This document shows positions 12,246 to 24,630 of a DNA stretch of 64,000 bases, in pieces (position 1 is the first letter of the stretch; each line of letters opens with the position of its first letter). A model generated the notes under the pieces. The model had not been told where the DNA came from, did no database searches, and saw nothing but the letters and a program-made list of their open reading frames with translations. A program made the position numbers and the translations under genes. Source of the DNA: Cotesia glomerata (taxonomy: Eukaryota > Arthropoda > Insecta > Hymenoptera > Braconidae). The stretch covers positions 26,632,474 through 26,696,473 of the forward strand of contig NC_058159.1 in assembly GCF_020080835.1 (NCBI RefSeq), in the 5' to 3' direction.

Positions 12246-15200
12246 TAAGGAATGAAGTAAAAACTCTTGTTTCTTTTTTCTGACTAAAAGACTTGAGCCG
12301 TTTCTCAAACTTCAAGACTGAGAAAACTCTTTCATTTTCTTTCCTTGGTTAGGTCTGGTCTACGGTCTGTATCGTCTCGAGTCCTCGCAGAAGAACTCAT
12401 TGAAGGATCAAAGTCAGCCAAGATTACAATGTAATGGATAATGGAACCGACTTGCACTTTTAGACGCTAAATGGGCGTAAGTTCTTTGAAGATTTTTCTT
12501 ATTCTTCAAAAGAGATTAAGACGAGGGGATAATGGTAGGTAAATCGTAATGCGAATTGTATTATTACTAACCGATTTCTGTGGGTATATTTGTACGTATG
12601 TATAGATGGGTAATATATAATACATGCATGCAGATTTAATTGGGAGTATCAGAATACACAGGATATAATGTTGAGGCCTTGGTAATTTGCATAACATGTC
12701 ATGTCATTACAACGGAAATTCGCAGAGGGATGTATACAAAGGAGAAATTGATGAATTGCTAATTAATTTGATGATGATCAGGATAATTATTATTATCATT
12801 ATAATGACTATTATTATTACTGTCATTATAATTATAGTGATTTTCTTATTGACAAAAATGTGTTGAAGAGATTTATTTGTGGTAAGAACTTTTTAATTAT
12901 AGAACGGAATGGAGTAGTTCGTAGTAAAGCCGAGAGAGGGCGGCACAAAGCAGCCAGACTTTATGTGCACTTAGATATTCATATGATATGAAGGACGAGA
13001 AAATTTTTTCCATAAATCTGTAAGCATTAAGGCAATACCGAGTGTTATGGAAATATGAGAGTAAATAAAATCAATGCAAGGACATTATTATTTGATTGGT
13101 GGATATCAGATGCTGAAAAGTCTAAAGAAAGTGCCCTAAGCTTCAAATCATTCGACCGAATTATGTACGCTGAGAATAAATATTTTATATTTGCATTTCT
13201 CTGAGTTTATTCGTCCCTTCGCTGTGTAACATATCCATATATTCCAAAAGACCATTTTCCAAGATGGATGCCGCCACTTTGAAAGTTTTAGTGCCCAGTA
13301 AATTTAAACTGGTCGGTGCGAGCTAAGGGTGTGAGAAAAATAAGAGAATTACGATACTTGTTGCTTGGAAAGTTTAAAAGGGGTTATATGTCAAGATGTT
13401 ATGAAACTTGAATTTTCAAAAAGTGAACTGGAAATAATAACTCCTCAATTGCCGAAAATTTTTATTTTCTCAACGGAAAAATAATTATTTTCAATATTAG
13501 AAGCTTTAAAAAAAAAAAAATTAGGAAGTAAACTTATTGAAACTTTAAAATTTTGCCGATTTTTAAAGCTTGATACACTTTTTACTTGTTGAGATTTCAA
13601 ATAAAAGATATCGGAGCTTTTTTATAGGTAATTAATTTTGCTACAAGATGATGCATTGTAAAATTTGAAAAAAAAAATTTTCTGGTAGTTTTTGTTGATA
13701 AAAACTAACAATAAAATTTTTTACATGCTATTTATATAGGAAAACAGAAACTCGTAAAGCTTTTTGTAGAATTGAGATCCTAAGCTACACTTTTGAGAGG
13801 ATTTTTCGTATGCTTAAAAGAAATATTCTAGATGATAGAAAAAACAATTTTGAACCACTCTAAAAAGTCCTTGATACTTTGAAAAAAGTTTGAAACTTTT
13901 GAAAATTCACAGAAAGCTCATATGTCAATTGCAATAAAATGTGTTTTTGTTTTATCCTAAAAACAATTAAACGATATGAAACAGTGGGGTTATGGTATGT
14001 AATCGTTAATAACGTGGCGATAAAATGTGTATTGATAGTCAAAAAGCCCATCGATCACAGTCGAAAACAGCGCAATCAACGTCGAGTGATCTTCATTTGG
14101 AGGGCGTCAAACGTGCGATATAAATTCAAGCGCATACAATTTCGTCGGACGCAAAAGAGACAATGGATCGGATCGAAACAGAGTTGAGTTGGATTTTATA
14201 TCTGCACGTCGATCTGCAAAATGAGTTAGATCAAGCGAGATAGGGATACAGAAATGAAAATGGAAATGGGTGGTAGATAGAATCCTGGGTACAGAGTTAC
14301 TGTGGAAGGGTTTCGTTACAGCGGGTGTGATTGTCGCCCCATCAAAGTGGACAGTTTACAGATGGATTGAATGCCAGAGTGTCGTCGTCCTACCACCAGC
14401 ACACATCCAAAACTCAGTACGCCACAGCCAGATACTGACCCTTTTCATCTACTGCTGCTAGTTCCCTCTTCCTCACCCTCACCCTCAAGCAATCTACTCT
14501 AACGCTGTTCCAGGACACCATTCGCTCATCCTGCTGCTATTACTCAGGTGTAATTGCGTTCAGAGGCGTATTCAAGTCCAATAGTATGAAAAAAGTTTTG
14601 TGATTAAAGAAGTGAGTTAAGTTAATAAAATATTTATTACAACTGGAATTTTTCATTAAAAACATGAATTTAAAAAAAATTCTTTCAATAAAAAAATTTA
14701 GGCGTAAATTATGAATTTTTTTGTGAGCTATTATGTTTCCAAGCTACGAACATTTTTTTATTACTCGATAGGAACAAACTTTTAGTTTATTTCGATGATT
14801 TTTTTGTTTCTACTACACTAAATAAATTTTAAAAAAATGCAAAATTATTCTTAATTGAATGATCTATTTGATAATCAAAATTTTATGTTAATTAAATGAA
14901 CTAACTATTGTAAAACATAAAAATTAGTTGCAGACAAGAGGCGAAAAAAATTTTCTATTCTAAAGCACTCTCTAATACTTTGAATCATAAATCGTGCAAA
15001 AAATATAAATTACTGTAAATGAAAAAAAAATTGAAGCTAGTAAAAATTGGCAATTTTTTATGTTGAATATTACAGAATTAAAAATCGTAACAGAGACCAG
15101 AAATGTTACGATAAATTTCCATTTGACGAAGTTGAAAAAAAAACTTCGGAAAACTGAAATTAAAATGTAAAATATTAAAGGTAAAAAGTAAAAAAGAGAT

Positions 15201-16045
15201 AAATCTATATGAATTTAAGTGTCGAAATTGGAAAAACAAAATAATCTGGAAACGATTGGACATTCATTAAAGTTTGAACCATTTGAATCCATCTGGATTC
15301 GGTTATTCCGGTGAAAAAATACCTGTTCGCGTATATTGCGTCAGATGAACCATGGGCATGTGTACAGAGCGAGGGAGCGAGAGATTGAATGGATGGATGG
15401 ACAGATGGATGGATAAGTGCGAGAGGTCGTGCCCGGGTTTTCATTGCGGTGCAATGCGAGTAGATGTATTGAGTGTACAGAGTATTCTACTCTCTGGTAT
15501 GTACACACACAACACACATGTTGTCCAGGGCGTTACATTGACTGATTGAGTGGCATTGAATTGAATCGAGGGTGGGCTATGCTCGGTGATGGAAACTGGC
15601 AAATGCCCGCCGGTTACACTATTGCAGTTCGTGTCAACCAGAAGAATGAGAAAGAGAGAAAGTTGTTACATTTTAACGTTGAGCCCATCGTACACACCAC
15701 TGCCCACTCGCCGCCAAACCAATATATAAACAACCAGAACGCGGAACGTGGACACACATCAATGTATACCTATTACATGGAAGAAGAGATGAAAAATCAG
15801 CGGGTGTCCGTCGATATACAACCTAGCTAACGATAAAGTTTATGATTTTACATGTACTACGAGCTGTATCAAAAATAGTTTTAAATTTTCTTTTTTTAAA
15901 TGGTCTAACCATTTATATTTAGATTCATGAATCAAAATTTACCATTTTATATTCAAATAGTATGAGAAATAACTTTTTCAAACTTTGGAATTTTATACTT
16001 TGTCCTACAATCGATTCATTAGAAAAATTAATACATGCTATTGTA

Positions 16046-16334
16046 CACTGAGAAAAACAAGTACGACTCTTGAGAAAATTTTCTTGTTACAAGAATATAT
16101 CCTCTTGATAATTTTCAAGAATATATTTTCTTGTCTCAAGAATTGATCGAATTAATCGAATTATTTTTTGTTTAATTCAAAAGAACCTATTCATTTGTTA
16201 ATCTATCAAAATTAGTGCCAATATTTTATCATCATGATAGATATTGATATTCTTTTGTCAAAAAACCAAAATTTATTTTAAACGATTCTTGAGCCAAGAA
16301 ATTTTTTTCTGGACAAAAAATTTTTTTTTCTCAG
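16046..16334. mobile_element. Degenerate MITE of the CACTGAGAAAAA family
   Basis: The left end reads TA-CACTGAGAAAAACAAG. The right end decays at TTTTTTTTCTCAG and lacks the final TG-TA, so its target duplication cannot be seen. The body repeats CTTGAGAAAATTTTCTTG-type words (TTCTTGATAATTTTCAAGAA and relatives), as in the intact copy at 48854-49146. It has no coding capacity. Confidence 0.7.
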
Positions 16335-18732
16335 AAAATTAAACATCCTTTAAAAAAAATCTCGTATGATTTTTTTATAAATTTAACAATTAAAAAGTTA
16401 TTCAAGTTAGTTAAGCTTAAATGTATCAAAAATTTTCAGATAAAAAAAAAAACTTATTTTGGCTGTATAACTAAATATTGAGAAAAAATTTAATGCTCAA
16501 CCTATGAATTTCAAAGTTTTTTCAAGTTAAATTCTTGAGAGAAGCATCGAAATTTTCTACTCAAACCCAAACTTTCCAAAAAGTCTAATTCTACACAAAA
16601 ACTTCCTTTTACTGAAAGTGTAAATCCAAAAATTACCGAATAACAAATAGCCACTGAGATTTATAACCCATGTGAGTAACCAACTAAATGTAGCGTCCAA
16701 AATTGGACCAAAAATATACCGTGTCAAATAATCCCCATAACCATTGAAATAGAAAGAGGAATAGTAGCTGGACTCAATGCAGTATATATTTGTAATTTGT
16801 ATACACATATCAGATATATATATACATACATACGAACTCGTCATCGTTATTCCGCACCGAGTTGGGTCGGTATAATCTGCGTTAGTTAGATGATGCCCGA
16901 CTAGATAGACGCGTGCATCCATAAATTATAGCACAGGAAACCACGTCGTGGCACTTCTCGCTCATCTCCCATATATTTCTGTCCACATATTATAACCTCT
17001 AAGCAGAGAGAATACTGTATTGTGGGGTGTGGAGGTAAGCCACGAGAGTACACACTCATTGGATGTATATCGGGCGTGCATGTATCCTGTGGCTGGCGCC
17101 CAACGTCAAAGTTTACATACGAATGTCCCGATTTCCACGAGATCTCTCCCTACGGTCAACGCTCACCGCCCTAACTTAAACCGACTTCAATGATACTACT
17201 CGGCAGTATGTACCACTGTAACGTCATATGCACACACACACACATGCTCACATATGTGGTCCTAATCACACTACTGTACGCAATATCCGAACAAATAGTG
17301 ATGGGAAAGAAAGAGAGAGAAAGTTACGTTGGTTGGTACCACTTGCCTGCACTCTAATTACCCGTGCCAATTAAATAGACCCAGAAAGAGAGAGAGAGAC
17401 GATGAGTTTCACCAGGGATCGCCTCGCCGAGTACGCAATTCCTAGGCAATGCCGTTATCTCGCGTGAATTTTGATTCGGTGGAGAGCGAGACTAAAGAGT
17501 CTAAAAAGATAAATACATATATTTGCATACACACAATACAATATTCTGTGTAATATATATGAATGTGGATAATAAAAAAATAATTAACCTCCCTCGCGGA
17601 TAAAATAATAATGATTAAATTTAAAAGCCCAACAATGTTTTGATCAAGCTATTATTGCTATACCGAGGATATTCTTAATCTGTTTTAATCAGCAATACTT
17701 TTCAATTTTAATTTTAGATTGAGCTAAAGTTTTTGTTATCTTAATCAGCGGAATTATAATTATTAATACGTAGCATTTGCGCACTTGGATTATATTATAC
17801 TCCGGGCTGGCTTATTAGCATTTAAATATTTGTGCTGGATGGTGATCTGATCATAGAAGTCGGGTTGTTTGAAGTTACTTTAGATTAAATATTTTTTATT
17901 GAGCTAAAGAATTTTGGTGTAAAAAATTAGCTATTGTTATTTTCAAAATTTCCTCAATTAAAATAATATCCAAGTGCTTAAAAATATGTTTTGAAATTTT
18001 ATACTTTTTTATTTATTATTTTTTTTTATTAATTTCTTGCTTTTGATCTTCTCTTCGTACTTCTTTCGCAAAAACATCCCACCTAGTCAAAACTATTATT
18101 AGTAAAACAACTTCCAGGTTAAGCAACATCCTGGCGCCTGGAAATCGGTCAATAAATGCCTTGACCATGATAGTACGAGGTTATAAATACACCCACTCTT
18201 AGAACCGAAATAATTCGGTATATCCGAGAGTTACATGAGGGAGGTAGGACTTGACAAAAATATTTTTATAGAATTTATCAAAACTTGTGGGTAATTTTTT
18301 CCTCAAATTAAGTGAAATTGAAATAAAAATAAGTAGACTTTAAAATTAAATTTAAATTATTGTAAAAATGCTTACTGCCAATCTAAGCAATTACTTATCT
18401 CATTAATAAGGAGCTGAAAAGAACTTTGATGGGTAATAAACGAAAAAGGATCGACAAGACAAATTGACGTCGTTATCCTATCCCGTGAAAATAAATTAGC
18501 AAATAGGCTGTAAGCCTTTACATTTAGGTATATATATATATTCATACGAAAGTCGTATTTTCAAAATATGTGTTCACAGCAGGTAGCGCGCGGTAATTGC
18601 GGTCGATTGTACGACAAATATAGTCACTTTGCACGTCGCCATATACGCGAATATAATAGCGAGGAATCGCGAATAAGAGGGTTGCAAGAAAGAGAAATGA
18701 GATTTATACATATCCCTCCATATATATGTATA

Positions 18733-18793
<61 letters not shown>

Positions 18794-21053
18794 TCCAAAA
18801 GACTAGAGGCTCCACGAGGACTGGTTTACTACTGTTAGATACTCGCGACGTTCGGGATACCCACTTCCTATGCTAATTGGGGCAATTAGCATACTGAGAT
18901 GTCATAGGGTTGCGTAAGTTCACAGCAATGAGTCTGTTTTATCATAAATTCGTCGATATTTTAGTGTATGAGCTTCTAAATTCTAAAACCGACCCTATGA
19001 GAATACAAAATAAAAATTAATAATATTAATAATTTATCAAAATTAATTTATGAGCCCAATTTTTATAAAATCTAACTTACAACACTAATATTTAATAAAA
19101 ACTAATTTTTAAAACTTTCTGAGTTAGAATAAAATATTTATTGAGGAAATATAGGAGATATTTTTCTTGAACGCATTTTTAAACGTATTTGAAACTACCT
19201 TTTTATTTTTTTTATGCACAATTAATTATTGTAAATAATTTCCAAAAATAAACATCTCTTTTCTTATCCATCTAACACGTCTATGTCAGGCTGTAAAGGG
19301 GAGTAGTTCTCAACCGGGAATTGTAATGCGTGAAATCAAAATTCAAAAACACACATTCGCGTATGTCACACCACACAATACTCTTATACTCGGACACGAA
19401 ATTAACATAAAAGGGAAGAGTCAATATCGTAAACAATCTCCAAGCTTCAGGGTGACTATTGGAAAGACAAATAGAACGGGAAGTTCTGTTGTAGTAGATT
19501 TCTGACGATAAATTTGTCGATATAACGATGGGGTAAGCTCGCTGTTTCCATTCTCTTGCAATGTAGAGGAAGAAAAAATAAAGAAGTATCTCGCGTAGAA
19601 GAAAAAAAAGAGTCTGAATAGTAACAGTACAGCAAAGGGAATATTTTTAACGGAGGGTTGGACAACGGCCGAGAGCAGTATCAACTTAATATCTCTTGCT
19701 GAATGGAGAACGGAGAATGGAAGAAAGTGATGTGACGAGTTAAACTAGTCGTAAATTAGTCGATACCTTTTATTCGACTCTTGTATTAGCTCCAGTGGTT
19801 TATTTTTTTTTTATTCTCACTAGTTGTGATTACTCACATTCAACATTTGTTGATCCGGAATTCGGGTGCCTACCCTACGCGATAAATAATCGATACAATG
19901 AAGTGGAGGCTATTAGACTGAAAAGCTGTCACCCTAATTTAATTCATCGGAGCAAATTGTGGCTTGTGACGGTATTGTGAGGAGTGGCTGGAAAATCGTT
20001 TGTTTCTCGCCCCCTATACTGGTGTAAGTGCAACGGTAGTCTAATTTGCACTACCCCTGTATACAATAATGTACAATGTATAATAGGTATACCTAGCACA
20101 GTTTGTACGAACAAATGTGTGTCTTCTTATTTATTTGTTTGTCTCAGGTAGGATTTTAAATCAGCACACTCTTACAAATACCCGGGGAGATTTACATAGA
20201 AATTGTGAGAATGCTACACGACGTCGATTGTTGCCGCGCGGTTTCTACTTTTTGTCAGCGATGGTTAATGTTGTTTGGATTGATGGGGTGAGCGGCAAAA
20301 AATACCCGTGGAAAGGGGAATGGAAACGCTATTGACAATTTGCGACGGTTGGAACATTACTGTATTTAAATTGAGATATTAAGGTTATTAATTACATTGT
20401 AAGTTAAATAGACTTTTGTTGTAAGCTTCTGTTTAGTTATTTGTATACTAGAGGATTTTATTTTTTGTGAATGCATAAATAATTTTGACTGAATTAAGTT
20501 AACCAATCATTAATTACGTCTGGTGGTTATTTTAATAAAAAAATGAATTTTTTTTTAATTAATAGAAAAAAATTTACTAATTGAAAATGAATATTATTGA
20601 TTGAGGTAATGAAAAGCGATTTATAAGTTTTTATGGTAATTATTATTTGAGAATATTTTAAATATAATATTAACAAAAAATGATGATTTTTGTTTTAAAC
20701 AAAAAAAAATTGTAAATGCTATGTACACGAAAAAAAAGTCCTGTCAAAATTACATAAAAATCTGTTAAATTTACAGTTTTATTGTTAAAACATATAATTG
20801 ATTGATTGAGTAACGAGAAAACTTGTTAATGAAACTTGATATTTTTCATTTTATCACAAAAATCCCTCAGCTAAGCTTTAACACTCATCGGTACGATAAA
20901 ATTAAATAAAGAGTTGAAAGATAAATTATTTTTCCATAAAATAATTTGATTTGATTAATTCATTTTGTGTTATAAAAATTCTTTTACTTCATCGTAAGTT
21001 ATTATTTTTATTATTTATGGGTTATAATTGACAAAGTTTTGGTAAAAAATGAG
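16335..21053. other. Non-coding stretch with an AT microsatellite
   Basis: No gene is recognised. A 121-codon minus-strand frame at 16557-16922 lacks any known motif. The 16800-17500 part is closer to balanced composition and includes short CA runs near 17232. An AT-rich satellite lies at 18721-18789. The remainder is A/T-rich. Confidence 0.5.
18721..18789. repeat. TA dinucleotide microsatellite
   Basis: The run is TATATATGTA repeated twice, followed by an uninterrupted TA run of about 48 bases. Open frames crossing it on both strands encode only alternating Tyr-Ile and are artefacts of the repeat. Confidence 0.96.
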
Positions 21054-21055
21054 TA

Positions 21056-21267
21056 CACAGTAAAAAATTTTGCGTCATTGCGTCAAAAAATTTTGTGTTA
21101 AAAATTTTTGTATTAAATATTTAACACTTTTATGTGTAAATTTAACATTTATTGTGTTAAATTAACACAGAAAAGTCTTAAATTAACACAAAAAAATGTT
21201 AAATATTTAACATAAAAATTTTTAACACAAAATTTTTTGAGGCATTGACGCAAAATTTTTTACTGTG
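21056..21267. mobile_element. 212-bp TA-flanked foldback MITE, CACAGTAAAAAATTTTGCGTCA ends
   Basis: The left end CACAGTAAAAAATTTTGCG is mirrored at the right end by CGCAAAATTTTTTACTGTG. TA lies outside both ends (21054-21055, 21268-21269). The body is a nearly complete palindrome built from TGTTAAATTAACA-like words. There is no coding capacity. The whole single strand could fold into one hairpin. Confidence 0.88.
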
Positions 21268-22671
21268 TAATCTATAAGAGAATACTGTCAATTATTTATC
21301 TATCTCTCATGACCTTTTATTCTTAAAGTAAGAAACTATAGCAGACATTTTAATAATCCGAAAGAAGCGTTAATATTATTCAAGAGTTTTCACGCGTGAG
21401 ATGAGCCACGAGTTTGCATTTTTACCTCCTCACCCCCTCGAGCTGATACCGGGTAGTGGGTGCCACATTATAACGCTCAAGTAAAAGTCTAAACCGGCGT
21501 ATCATTCGGGATAATGTGGGATAAAATGCGCTGTGCTTGCACTACACCGTGGAAAAGTCCTCAAACTCAGTTACTCTGTCTTTTTCCTTCTTGTCTTTCT
21601 ATTCGCTCTTCCTCATTCAGCGTAGACCGATATTGCGTGAATTTTACGATCCATGACTTCGTTTGCATATCAATAGCTCGGGTTCGCTTTTTACATAGAT
21701 ATATACATTAAACATAAACATATTTTAATGTGTCTCGTATCATCTTTGTTAAATGTTATGTCTCTTAAAAAGGCTTTGCACTTTTATTTATTTTTCTTAT
21801 GTATAAATAAATATGAACTTTTTTTTAATAGCTTAACTTTTATCAAAAATAATAATTGGTTTTTATATTTACAGAGTAAACAGAGTTGAAACATTAGAGA
21901 TTAAACTTAACCAAGCAAACAAAGATCTTATATAATAAATAATAAAAAATTTCATAGCAGAAAGACAAATTTACCGATGGCTTTTCTCTGAGAAACTTTA
22001 ATTATAGGAGATGGAAGATAAAAGAGCAAAAATTTAATACAGTTTAAACACTCGAGCGATCATCGATACGAAAGAATGAAAATCGACGATAGATAAAGTT
22101 TTATAATGTTTAACTTGCTCGAAGTTTCAACCTGACGTTTATCAAGTTGATGTCTTTATAAATTTCCTCGGCTATCGAAAATAAGCATCCGCAAAGTAGA
22201 GTAATGGATTTCATAAAGTCTTAATAAAAGTATCCAAGATTAATCGAAGCTTAATGCGCTTGTTATAGGATGATAAACTACCGTAAGGGATAATATTAAG
22301 AGCCAACTCACTGTCCATCAATATTACTGGTTATTTCTCCGCCATTACTTATTCATTCATTTAAAAAATATTGAATTTGTTCACTTTATTATCAGCTACT
22401 CATCCATGGACAAAGGGAACAAAAGTTCAATAATTCATATTTATTGTTGAATTTATTAATATATTATTCTATAGAAAAAAAAAAAAAAAAAAAAAAAAAA
22501 ATTATTTTTCATTTCAATAACTATAAAATTTGTAGAATATTTTTTTGTAGAAAATTTTGCCAATTGAACTTTAAAAATAATAACACAGTGACGAAAAAAT
22601 AAATTAAAAACCCTAAAAAAATTTTTTTTGCGATAAAAAACGTCCATTTTTTTGCTCAACGGTAACAATAA
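21268..22671. other. Non-coding stretch with a poly(A) run
   Basis: No exon is recognised. A 27-base A run lies at 22475-22501. It might be a retroposed poly(A) tail, but I see neither a retroelement body upstream nor a target-site duplication. Confidence 0.5.
22475..22501. repeat. Poly(A) run, 27 bases
   Basis: This is an uninterrupted A tract just upstream of the Helitron copy. No linked element was recognised. Confidence 0.95.
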
Positions 22672-23448
22672 TCCATATTATTAAGAGAATAAGCAAAATT
22701 TTGTGGTCAGTGTATTTATATGATAAAATGGGTTTTTATGATTAAATTTGGTATCGTTGGAAAGTCTTGACCTGGAGTTTTGCCTTTTCATGGTTTCATA
22801 TCATTCTCACCAATAGTCAATTTATGATGATAAGTAATTAGGCTGCATTCGAAAATGCTCCATCTCTAGACACATAATTAAGAAATGACCTTTTATCTCG
22901 TGAACCATTGACATTTTTAAAGATATAAGCTCACCCCGGCATTGCATTCATCGAGACCTTTCATTTGAGTACCCACATCAATTTTTTATGTATTTTATAT
23001 ATATATTATATATATGTATATATGAAAAATATATCAAAATGCATGTGGGTACTCAAATGAAAGCTCTTGATGAGTATAACATCGGGATGAGCTTATATCT
23101 TTAAAAACGTCAATAGTTAAGGAAGTAGAGTGCAATTATAACAAAAGTCATTATTTAATAAAGCAAAATTTTATTTTTTGCTCGACGGGCAGAAAGCGTC
23201 AACTTTCGGCCCGCTACGCTAAACAAAGTTGCCCCTTTCTGCCTTCGTCGAGCAAAAAAATAGTATACACTCCACGGGAAGTAAAGTAAGAAAGCCTCAG
23301 ATCACATGTTTATTGACCTCGGCTTCGCCTCGGCCAACAATTACATGTGATCTGAGACATTTCTTACTTTACTTCCCTAGGTGTGTAATATACTATTATT
23401 TATAGTTCACAAGTCACAGCAGTCACATAGTGACTGCAAGGTTGCTAG
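22672..23448 (+). mobile_element. Non-autonomous Helitron, copy 1
   Basis: The 5' end is TCCATATTATTAAGAG. The 3' end is CTAG, preceded seven bases earlier by a hairpin of stem GCAGTCAC/GTGACTGC with loop ATA (23419-23437). Insertion lies between A (22671) and T (23449). These are the three hallmarks of Helitrons: 5' TC, 3' hairpin followed by CTRR, and A-T host site without duplication. A second copy at 60577-61486 has the same ends. Inside is a long inverted repeat with arms around 22910-22980 and 23040-23115 (TTTGAGTACCCACAT and its inverse). No Rep/helicase frame is present, so it depends on an autonomous partner elsewhere. Confidence 0.9.
23176..23396. mobile_element. About 221-bp insertion made of two perfect-looking hairpins, inside Helitron copy 1
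   Basis: Helitron copy 2 lacks this segment: there, AAAATTTTATT runs straight into the ATTTATAGTTCACAAG part. The insert holds two stem-loops. The first (about 23176-23260) has arms TTTTGCTCGACGGGCAGAAAG and CTTTCTGCCTTCGTCGAGCA (one arm with a small bulge). The second (about 23262-23396) has arms of about 45 bases including GGGAAGTAAAGTAAGAAA and CTCAGATCACATG, closing on a loop with CTCGGCTTCGCCTCGG. The second hairpin alone recurs at 36952-37089. The exact junction bases are uncertain because the flanks are T-rich. Confidence 0.75.
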
Positions 23449-24630
23449 TTGTTATAATTATTATTGCTTTCAAATAAATTCTTCAATATCCTTGCGCGCA
23501 AGGATGAGAATAAGCTTTGCAATTTGACTCTCGTTTTTCCCAACACTTTTGTCGTGCGGTTTTCTTTGTACAAGCACGTAGAATTATTCGCAGTCACTCT
23601 TTGAGTTAATTATGTATTTCCTTGTCCAAGTACTGCATATCCATCTCGAGTTTCTTTTGGTACATTAAGACCCGGTGAGTCAAAAGCTCGCTTTAATTTT
23701 TTATTTTTTTTTATAAAGAAAAATGAGAAGTGAAAGAAGAGTGTCAGTAGATACCTCGAAGTGAAAAGATCATTTTTCAAAAATAAAAAAAATAGTATGT
23801 ATCTTGTTCCAGTATTTATTTCTGCAACCCCTTGACATTTTAAACTCAGAGATACTCGGGGATTGCAGATTCGCTGGAGCATATTATCGCGGAGGTGGTT
23901 CGACGGTTTCGAGGGGAAAAAACTTGACGTCTATCTGTCATTATGGGAAAATTGTGAGTGCGCGGATGTATATAGGTAACGATCTGCCTCTGCCGTAACG
24001 ACGTTTTAAGTTTTCTTGGGTATGTGTGTGTTTGTGTTTGTGGTAGAAAATGTGGGTATCTCGTCAGGATTCTGCGAGTTTCATTTTATTTATTTTATTT
24101 TAGAAGGAATAAAATGGCTGAGGCCAAAAAGAGTGGTGAGGGTCTCGGTCTCGAATAGTCGGTAATCGTGACGACGACGTCGACAACCCTCTGCTTGTGA
24201 TATGCGGTACGGTGTATAATCCCAAGTGCTGAGGCATAACGGCGCCAGTGAAACGCCGGAAACGCTTCGAAGAGTGGATACAAATATCTGTTATATTATA
24301 TGAGGATGAATTCGAGAAAGTGGATGAGTTGGAGAGTAAGAATTAAATAAGGATGACTGCTTTCAGAGAGCATATTGCAATTGTTTGATGTTTTATTCCT
24401 GTTTCGATTATTTTTCTATTTCGGATATTGCTATTGAGATAAATTGTGATGGAATAATATTAATTTGTTGATAGAAAAATTATTGATTCAAGAAGTTTTT
24501 TTCTCAGTTTATTTTAATAAAGAATTACTGGATTCAAGAAAAATATTATCTTCAAAATTTCACTTATGTTTCGTGATATTGAGTTCGTAATGATTCCAGA
24601 ATTCAATCAAATTAATAAAACTTAAGGATG
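23449..24630. other. Non-coding stretch
   Basis: The stretch is more balanced in composition than its surroundings between about 23820 and 24300. The frames found (up to 90 codons) are not recognisable. I see no repeat or RNA gene. Confidence 0.5.

Larger units (their letters stand above)
8025..16045. other. Non-coding stretch with simple repeats and degenerate palindromic repeats
   Basis: No exon is recognised. The stretch contains an AT microsatellite (10673-10726), a diverged dispersed repeat (11730-12245) and a degenerate region at about 10010-10430 rich in TTCAAG/CTTGAA-type inverted words, similar to the bodies of the CACTGAG elements elsewhere. Segments near 10450-11150, 13900-14560 and 15340-15830 are less AT-rich than their surroundings and have open frames of 60-100 codons, but no protein similarity that I can name. 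Confidence 0.5.

Noticed and set aside
16557..16922. 121-codon minus-strand frame
   Set aside because: No recognisable domain, composition like random AT-rich DNA, and no promoter or exon partners.
18568..18876. Frames on both strands with alternating Tyr-Ile
   Set aside because: These are direct translations of the TA microsatellite.
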